Below the pieces are notes generated by a model. That model worked only from the letters and a program-made list of their open reading frames with translations, made no database searches and was not told the DNA's origin. A DNA stretch of 27,862 nt from Methanosphaera sp. rholeuAM74 (lineage in GTDB: Archaea > Methanobacteriota > Methanobacteria > Methanobacteriales > Methanobacteriaceae), in the NCBI GenBank assembly GCA_003266075.1, contig MUZZ01000157.1:1-27862 (forward strand), written 5' to 3'. The translations under genes were made by a program, and so were the position numbers. Positions 22,882-27,862 of this stretch are shown piece after piece; the stretch's first letter is position 1, and each line of letters starts with the position of its first letter.

Positions 22882-25455
22882 TTAAGCAGTATTAGGCACT
22901 CTTTCAGATGTATTGCCCCGGTTATACTTTTCTGCCATGTTATGGTAGAGGTAGTTTATGCTATGCTCTGTATCACTAGTGAGGTTATAGTTTAGCTTAA
23001 CTATCAGTCCACTAGTATCGTAGTCGTTGAACCTGTTTCGCATATAATCCACGCTTAACCACTTGGTTGGAATCATGTGACTTCCATTGTCATATCCACC
23101 AGATGGGTTCACCACTAAAACCATGTTTTTATCCTTGTTAATATCTATAATTGCAACGTAGTGGCTCCATGTATGGAAAACTAATGCACAAGCACCCTTA
23201 CTTAACTTATCAAGTGCAACATCGAAGCTAGTATTATAGAAGTACGTTGACGTCATGTTATGTAGTGTGGATGCGTATCTTAAGTTATTAGTAGTCGTTC
23301 CAGTATCGTAATCTGATTTAGCATCCTTTGCCAGTCTGTACTCTGATATGTACGTCTTCAATGCTTGACTACAAATACTTAGGGATGTCGGACCACAAGT
23401 GTAACTTGTATTCTGGATGTCTCTAACCTCACTATAGGTGTATTCCTTGCCCCATAGGTTTGCAGTGATGTTTTCTGGATAAACACCTCCATATGATAGT
23501 ACTAGTCTGGTATTAAGCACCCTTTCTATAACGTTCCACTTCTGACGTCTTAGCACGTGGTAAACATTAGGTTCATCGACAGTCTTAAAGAAGACATACT
23601 TTGACATATAATTATTCAAGAATAATGTGTAGCTATCTCTAACAGTGACCTCTTGGTACTGACTTTTACTGAGGGTGTATGTAGCATTTTCATCAGCCCA
23701 TACGAAGTTAGTCATCAACGAAACATCAGGTCTTCCATCAACCAATGCAATAGACGTGTTGAACGGATTCTTATTTCCCTTAATAGCGGTATTGGTCTTA
23801 TTTAACTTGTTTTTTGTCGTCACATCAATAGTCGCAGTCGAAGAATTGTCACCATACTTTGTGGAATGGTAGTATGCATCAATAACGTACTTTGAAAGTG
23901 TGTGTGGCATGGTATAATTGTATAATGCCTTAGCATAGCTTAAATCAACGGTCTTTATGAACTTATTGTTGATATAGAAGTCCACATATCCATCATCAAC
24001 ACTTCTTTCAAGACTAGTGTTGGTGAATGTCGCATATGCTCTTAACTCCAACTTAGTACCATTTGCACAGGCACTTGGAAGGTCTAACATCAATTTTACA
24101 CTAGAATTTCCCTTCATCACATTCAACTTGAAGTTTTTACTCTTTGGCTGATATGCTTCTGACTCGTAATCTATACGGATCTCGTATGACCCGGCATCTA
24201 ACCTGCCAAGATGTACTTTGTTCATACCATTGTTCAAAGTACTTGAACCATGTTTTGTGTTGTTTATGTATACATTTATGCTACCATCACCTACACTATT
24301 GCCAACAGAGTCAGTTACGTTGACTTTCATGTAAATTATATCAGTAGACTTTCTGGTAGAGTTATCAGCACTAATGTATACTTCAGGATGCTTATCGATA
24401 TGAACAAGGTTACTTCTGGAAGCATTATAGACATAGTTTCCCTCATAAACTGCTTGGATGTCAATGTCATTACTAATCCATGATTTTACCACAGTATAAT
24501 TGAGAACTGCAAGTCCATTAACAACATTCACATATACGATATTTCCGTTGTTCTTAATTGTAGCACCATTGACCTTAAAAATCATTCTACCCTCACTTAC
24601 TGGAGTACCATTAGTGGTAACATGTGCTATGAGTTGTGTGACCTTATTTAGGACTAAATGTATATCATCATCTAGTGTGACATTAGTATAGTATGGGGTC
24701 ATGTTGATGTATGCAGTATTGCTTCTAGATGAATTATAAGTCTTTGATCCACTATAAACAGCATCCAGTGTCACATTCCTTCTCCACGAGTATGGTACAG
24801 CACAATCTATGCTGGCAGTCGAGTTTATCACCCTGGCATAGACGACATTTCCATCAACTTTAAAGCTTTCATTATTAATTTTGAAGACCACTTTTCCCTC
24901 ATTAACAGGCTTATCATTATCAGCCACTATACTCGCCATTAGTGTGACGTTTTTTCCAACCTGTGATGATATGTTCCTTACTAGTGTGTCTGTTGAAACC
25001 TGGCTAATAAACACGTTATAGGTGGTATTTCTTGATGAACTATAGTTTTCTGCTCCCGTATATACGGCTTCAATACTGATATTTTTTAGCCATGAAGGAG
25101 CGACACTACACCCCAGAACAGCCCTTCCATCAACAACATCAGTCAGTACTGGAGCATCATTCTCCCTGATAGTTTCACCATTAATCTTGAAAAGAACCTT
25201 TCCACCTGTTACCTTCTCATCTTTCTCGTCGACAACATTAGCAGTAAGGTTTACATCATCACCTATTCTAGCATTGACCTCATCAACATTAACACTGGTA
25301 TTACGATAATGGGTATCCATGTTAGTCTGTTCTTGAATTGTTTCACTAGTACCATTCGAGAGGTTACTGTATGGATTTTCACCGACAGCACTAACAACAC
25401 TAATACTCAGAAAAATACTTAAAACAAATAATACAATCAATATCTTCGATTTCAC
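22882..25455 (-). CDS. Secreted Ig-repeat protein with C-terminal papain-fold cysteine peptidase domain
   Basis: An 857-residue surface protein. The GTG at 25455 is chosen: AAGGAGG lies 11 bases before it, and it gives a clean signal peptide (MKSKILIVLF...VVSA). The longer ATG frame from 25482 contains the ribosome site. About five Ig-like repeats follow ('GKVLFKINGETI', 'GKVVFKINNESF', 'GRMIFKVNGATI'). Next is a conserved-looking segment ('YTLSKSQYQEV', 'EPNVYHVLRRQKWNVIE'), then a C39/C71-like peptidase core: Cys687 in 'YTCGPTSLS', a 'TGTTTNNLR' loop, His765 in 'TWSHYVAIID' and Asn783 in 'VVNPSGG'. The same fold occurs in pseudomurein endopeptidases of methanogen phages, so a role in cutting or remodelling the cell-wall peptide is plausible but not shown. 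Transglutaminase-like activity is an alternative. Confidence 0.85.
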   Translation of the reverse strand: MKSKILIVLFVLSIFLSISVVSAVGENPYSNLSNGTSETIQEQTNMDTHYRNTSVNVDEVNARIGDDVNLTANVVDEKDEKVTGGKVLFKINGETIRENDAPVLTDVVDGRAVLGCSVAPSWLKNISIEAVYTGAENYSSSRNTTYNVFISQVSTDTLVRNISSQVGKNVTLMASIVADNDKPVNEGKVVFKINNESFKVDGNVVYARVINSTASIDCAVPYSWRRNVTLDAVYSGSKTYNSSRSNTAYINMTPYYTNVTLDDDIHLVLNKVTQLIAHVTTNGTPVSEGRMIFKVNGATIKNNGNIVYVNVVNGLAVLNYTVVKSWISNDIDIQAVYEGNYVYNASRSNLVHIDKHPEVYISADNSTRKSTDIIYMKVNVTDSVGNSVGDGSINVYINNTKHGSSTLNNGMNKVHLGRLDAGSYEIRIDYESEAYQPKSKNFKLNVMKGNSSVKLMLDLPSACANGTKLELRAYATFTNTSLERSVDDGYVDFYINNKFIKTVDLSYAKALYNYTMPHTLSKYVIDAYYHSTKYGDNSSTATIDVTTKNKLNKTNTAIKGNKNPFNTSIALVDGRPDVSLMTNFVWADENATYTLSKSQYQEVTVRDSYTLFLNNYMSKYVFFKTVDEPNVYHVLRRQKWNVIERVLNTRLVLSYGGVYPENITANLWGKEYTYSEVRDIQNTSYTCGPTSLSICSQALKTYISEYRLAKDAKSDYDTGTTTNNLRYASTLHNMTSTYFYNTSFDVALDKLSKGACALVFHTWSHYVAIIDINKDKNMVLVVNPSGGYDNGSHMIPTKWLSVDYMRNRFNDYDTSGLIVKLNYNLTSDTEHSINYLYHNMAEKYNRGNTSERVPNTA

Positions 25456-25467
25456 GATTATATAATC

Positions 25468-25474
25468 CTCCTTG
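25468..25474 (-). promoter_or_regulatory. Ribosome-binding site deciding the GTG start
   Basis: AAGGAGG on minus lies inside the first codons of the longer ATG-25482 frame and upstream of GTG 25455. This shows that translation most likely begins at the GTG. Confidence 0.6.
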
Positions 25475-25517
25475 ATTATCATGTTTTATAAAAAAATAGT
25501 TTATGTGAGGGATGTTT

Positions 25518-25880
25518 TTAATCCCTTAATTCTCTGCTAACAAAGTAGCCTACTATACCACCAATAACTCCGACAATAATGTAGAATACTGCCATGTATA
25601 ATGATTGCATAAACATGTAGTTAAAGTAAATTGAACCATATAATACATAAGAGAATCCTAGAGTGATGGCGGTAACGATAACACTTCCAAACAATGATGC
25701 TAGAAATGCAGCTACAACTGACTCTGCCAGTTCATCACATTTCATCAGTGCAACAATAATACCTGTAAAGAATACGAAGGGTAAAACACTGCTTGAAAGA
25801 CCACCTACTAAGTAGGTTATCAGAATAATCAGTATACCTAGTGGTACAGCTTTGCCTCTTGTTACGTTATTAATATTCAT
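25518..25880 (-). CDS. DUF5518-type small membrane protein, copy 2
   Basis: A 120-residue protein with four hydrophobic segments and a charged end ('FVSRELRD'). The pattern (short N-terminus with a basic patch, 'VPLGILIILITYLVGG', 'CDELAESVVAAFLASLFG', 'IVGVIGGIVGYF') resembles DUF5518 proteins common in Methanobacteriales. Function is unknown. The start has a good AGGTGAT ribosome site and ATG. The upstream copy ends 8 bases before it, and the two share layout and leader sequence, so they look like a tandem duplication. Confidence 0.7.
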   Translation of the reverse strand: MNINNVTRGKAVPLGILIILITYLVGGLSSSVLPFVFFTGIIVALMKCDELAESVVAAFLASLFGSVIVTAITLGFSYVLYGSIYFNYMFMQSLYMAVFYIIVGVIGGIVGYFVSRELRD

Positions 25881-25888
25881 GTTATCAC

Positions 25889-26239
25889 CTAATTCTTTCC
25901 CATTATTTCTTCTCTAATATAAAAACCTAATCCACAACCGATACATCCAACTATTATGTACACCAGTATGTATATTAATGAGTATTGTATGGTTGCAATA
26001 GCGTACAATCCACCCATTGTATAATACATGATGATTAGGGATATTATGAATGTTATGATTGTTCCAATAATGAATGATAATAGTGTTACAACCAGTGTTT
26101 CACTAAATTCACTGCTATAGCAGATAATACCTGAGATAATACCTATAAACAGTAGTGCTGGTAGGGTAATTTCACTTGATATTATGCCAACAATCATTAT
26201 CATTACAACAATCAGTGGTATTTTATTTCCTTTTATCAT
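25889..26239 (-). CDS. DUF5518-type small membrane protein, copy 1
   Basis: This paralogue of the next gene has four hydrophobic segments, the mid-loop 'CYSSEFSETLVVTLLSFIIG' and the end 'GCGLGFYIREEIMGK'. The frame is open further upstream into the topoisomerase gene, but ATG 26239 (MIKGNKIPL) is the first sensible start. Aligned with its neighbour, the leader AGGATGATAAC is followed by ATA where the neighbour has ATG. The ancestral start may therefore have been at 26251 and is now ATA. The gene begins about 30 bases after the topoisomerase VI A stop and is probably in that transcript. Function unknown. Confidence 0.65.
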   Translation of the reverse strand: MIKGNKIPLIVVMIMIVGIISSEITLPALLFIGIISGIICYSSEFSETLVVTLLSFIIGTIITFIISLIIMYYTMGGLYAIATIQYSLIYILVYIIVGCIGCGLGFYIREEIMGKN

Positions 26240-26267
26240 ATTTAAATTTATGTTATCATCCTTCTGT

Positions 26268-27350
26268 TTATTCAAGTTCTTGTCCTTCGATAGCACCAAT
26301 TTTGGCTGGGAAGTATGTGTCAACAATGTATTCAAGACCATACTTGGAGAAGGACTGCTGTTCTGCCTTTTTGCCCAGTTTTAGCATTTTTTTAATCTCG
26401 GTCTGCCAGAACTCTCCCCTATATCTTGGATCAGCGGATAACTCTTTAAGTCTTGCCACGTCAATGTCTTTCAACTTATCAGTAGGTAAATCATAGTTTT
26501 CTATGTCTGACGCAGTTACACCGATAAACTTGGCATCAGGGGTTGCAAGGTCGTGGTTAACGTGTGCTAGCTTAGCACTACCAGATATGATTACCATACC
26601 AATGTGGAAACCCCATGGGTCTCCGTCGTTACAAATGTATACTGGGACATTTAACTCATCACTTGCACGTCTGATGAATCTACGTGTAGCACGTGCGGCT
26701 TGACCCTTAAGCCCAACAATCAAGGTGTTGAAACGGTCGTAAGCCTTCTCCTGTACCATCCTATGGAACATCCCCATGGTTTCCACTGCAATAATACGTT
26801 CCACACCTGAATCAACAAATTCAACGTCATCAACCGTAGGAGGTATGGAATAACCAGACTTACCCATCCTAAGTGCGTTAAATTCGACGTCCTCATCTCT
26901 TAATGTGATGTCACCATAGACGGCAGCTCCATCTTCCTCTGGAAGTAATCCCAGATTTTCCCTTGAAACTCCTAGGGTAACCTCAATGTCTTCTGTAATG
27001 TTGTTAGATTCCTGCTGGTTGTCAAATCCCACATCCCATCCTTCAGAGACGTAGTACATCTCCCTCATGGTAGCCGTTTTCTGGATGTTCACGAGTTCCT
27101 TACAGAAGTTGCCGACACACATCATCTGTGCCATCTTTTTAATCTGTTTAACATTACCTAATGACCTTGTTCCTTTCCTTTCACCTAATTCGAAGTATCT
27201 TTTATCCTCGTTGTAGATGATGTTTCCAGTACCCCTTGACGGAATCTTTATGCTAGGAACTTCTTCTTCTAAGATTTTTTCAAGAACTTCATCACCCATT
27301 CCACGTAGTCTATTCAATGCATACTCCTTATGTTTCATCATGTATATCAT
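26268..27350 (-). CDS. top6A: DNA topoisomerase VI subunit A
   Basis: This subunit cuts both DNA strands and is related to Spo11. The 360-residue protein shows the winged-helix catalytic motif 'TATMREMYYVSEG' (active Tyr at 99 or 100). The Toprim metal ligands are Glu190 in 'IIAVETMG' and Asp242/Asp244 in 'CNDGDPWGFHIGMVIISGSAKLAHVN'. The C-terminal 'SFSKYGLEYIVDTYFP' is typical. The ATG at 27350 overlaps the subunit B stop (ATGA), so translation is coupled. ATG 27341, 10 bases after GAGG, is an equally good start. The operon order is B, A, then the DUF5518 pair. Confidence 0.95.
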   Translation of the reverse strand: MIYMMKHKEYALNRLRGMGDEVLEKILEEEVPSIKIPSRGTGNIIYNEDKRYFELGERKGTRSLGNVKQIKKMAQMMCVGNFCKELVNIQKTATMREMYYVSEGWDVGFDNQQESNNITEDIEVTLGVSRENLGLLPEEDGAAVYGDITLRDEDVEFNALRMGKSGYSIPPTVDDVEFVDSGVERIIAVETMGMFHRMVQEKAYDRFNTLIVGLKGQAARATRRFIRRASDELNVPVYICNDGDPWGFHIGMVIISGSAKLAHVNHDLATPDAKFIGVTASDIENYDLPTDKLKDIDVARLKELSADPRYRGEFWQTEIKKMLKLGKKAEQQSFSKYGLEYIVDTYFPAKIGAIEGQELE

Positions 27351-27862
27351 TCCTCTGTTTCTTCTGTTTTAATTCTTAGCTTAGGTTCTTCAGTCTTAAT
27401 CTTCATAGGCTCAACTTCTGGTTGTTTAAGACGGTTTCGCATATCCATAATCTTAGCTTTATGTGTTACTTCGTCCATTATCTTATTGTATTCAGGAATA
27501 TCCTTTTCTGCAAGAAGTGCTGATTGCTGGATGACAACAGGCACTAAGTCCTCAAATATCTTAGCCCTCATTTCCTCGTTTTTAGCAGCCTTTTTAGTTC
27601 TAATATACTTTTCTAGCTTACGTGCTATCTTCATGGTGGCCTGCCTTATTTCTCTGACAATTTCTTCCTCTGGTGCTACACTTTGCTTACCTGTGGAAAG
27701 GTATGGTACGTTAGTGGATATTATGTTGACAAATACGGATATAGGTGCATCGTCCAAGCTTCTAATACCATATCTTCTCCAGTCAATACTTTTCAATGCC
27801 TCTGTAATCGCACAGCTTCCCTGATCAAATGTTAATGGTACACGGTTTGCAAACCTCATGAT
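27347..27862 (-). CDS. top6B: DNA topoisomerase VI subunit B, C-terminal part, cut by window edge
   Basis: Subunit B is the ATPase of topoisomerase VI. Only the C-terminal 170-odd residues are in the window: 'RFANRVPLTFDQGSCAITEAL' and 'IDWRRYG' close the transducer domain, then 'VNIISTNVPYLSTGKQSVAPEEEI'. A long charged helix (ARKLEKYIRTKKAAK) links to subunit A contacts. The end is a variable Lys/Glu-rich tail. The GHKL ATPase domain lies beyond the right edge. The TGA at 27349-27347 overlaps the start of subunit A by four bases. Confidence 0.95.
   Translation of the reverse strand: MMRFANRVPLTFDQGSCAITEALKSIDWRRYGIRSLDDAPISVFVNIISTNVPYLSTGKQSVAPEEEIVREIRQATMKIARKLEKYIRTKKAAKNEEMRAKIFEDLVPVVIQQSALLAEKDIPEYNKIMDEVTHKAKIMDMRNRLKQPEVEPMKIKTEEPKLRIKTEETEE

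Noticed and set aside
1..27862. CRISPR arrays, tRNA, rRNA or insertion sequences
   Set aside because: No regularly spaced repeats, tRNA-like folds, conserved rRNA segments or transposase motifs were seen on either strand.

Overview
The window comes from a low-GC methanogenic archaeon of the order Methanobacteriales, most likely a Methanosphaera-type gut methanogen. The evidence is an archaeal information-processing set (TFB, GAR1, DnaG-type primase, XerA, aIF5A, topoisomerase VI A and B, type II GAPDH) beside several very large secreted, Asn/Thr-rich 'adhesin-like' proteins typical of pseudomurein-walled methanogens. Genes begin with Shine-Dalgarno sites of the GGAGGTGAT type or with weak leaders, and several starts are GTG, TTG or apparently ATT/ATA.

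Layout. Positions 1-1295 (minus): gar1 and the 5' part of tfb, joined by a stop-free stretch with four AT-hook-like GRP motifs that is continuous with the TFB frame. Positions 1659-2692 (minus): an RraA-family protein and a DUF211 protein. Positions 3043-5443 (plus): dnaG then xerA. Positions 5492-6112 (minus): the biotin transporter subunit BioY. Positions 6554-6952 (plus): aIF5A. Positions 7400-7885 (minus): a stand-alone GyrI-like effector-binding domain protein with a palindrome over its promoter region.

Positions 8256-19200 form a surface-protein island. A 1421-residue beta-helix plus Ig-like protein and an 1109-residue protein of serial Ig-like repeats are on plus. An 873-residue beta-helix protein with a C-terminal TIM-barrel hydrolase-like domain is on minus and converges on them. 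A fourth surface protein (22882-25455, minus) has Ig-like repeats and a C-terminal papain-fold cysteine peptidase domain (TCGPTS, His, Asn). The two enzymatic domains are candidates for remodelling or attacking pseudomurein or other surface polymers; this is inference.

Positions 19342-22671 (minus) hold a Na+/Ca2+ exchanger-family protein, a LOR/SDH-type archaeal ornithine cyclodeaminase and type II GAPDH. Positions 25518-27862 (minus) hold two tandem DUF5518 membrane proteins, topoisomerase VI subunit A and the C-terminal part of subunit B, which runs off the right edge. No tRNA, rRNA, CRISPR array or insertion sequence was recognised.

Most unusual points: (1) the GAR1/AT-hook/TFB reading-frame arrangement, with a frame switch at an eight-A run; (2) a recurring C-tract at the 3' ends of minus-strand genes, in most cases followed by a U-rich stretch; (3) surface proteins carrying a cysteine peptidase and a glycoside-hydrolase-like barrel; (4) a leader with two mutually exclusive hairpins before the 1109-residue surface protein; (5) abrupt changes of codon use inside the surface genes.
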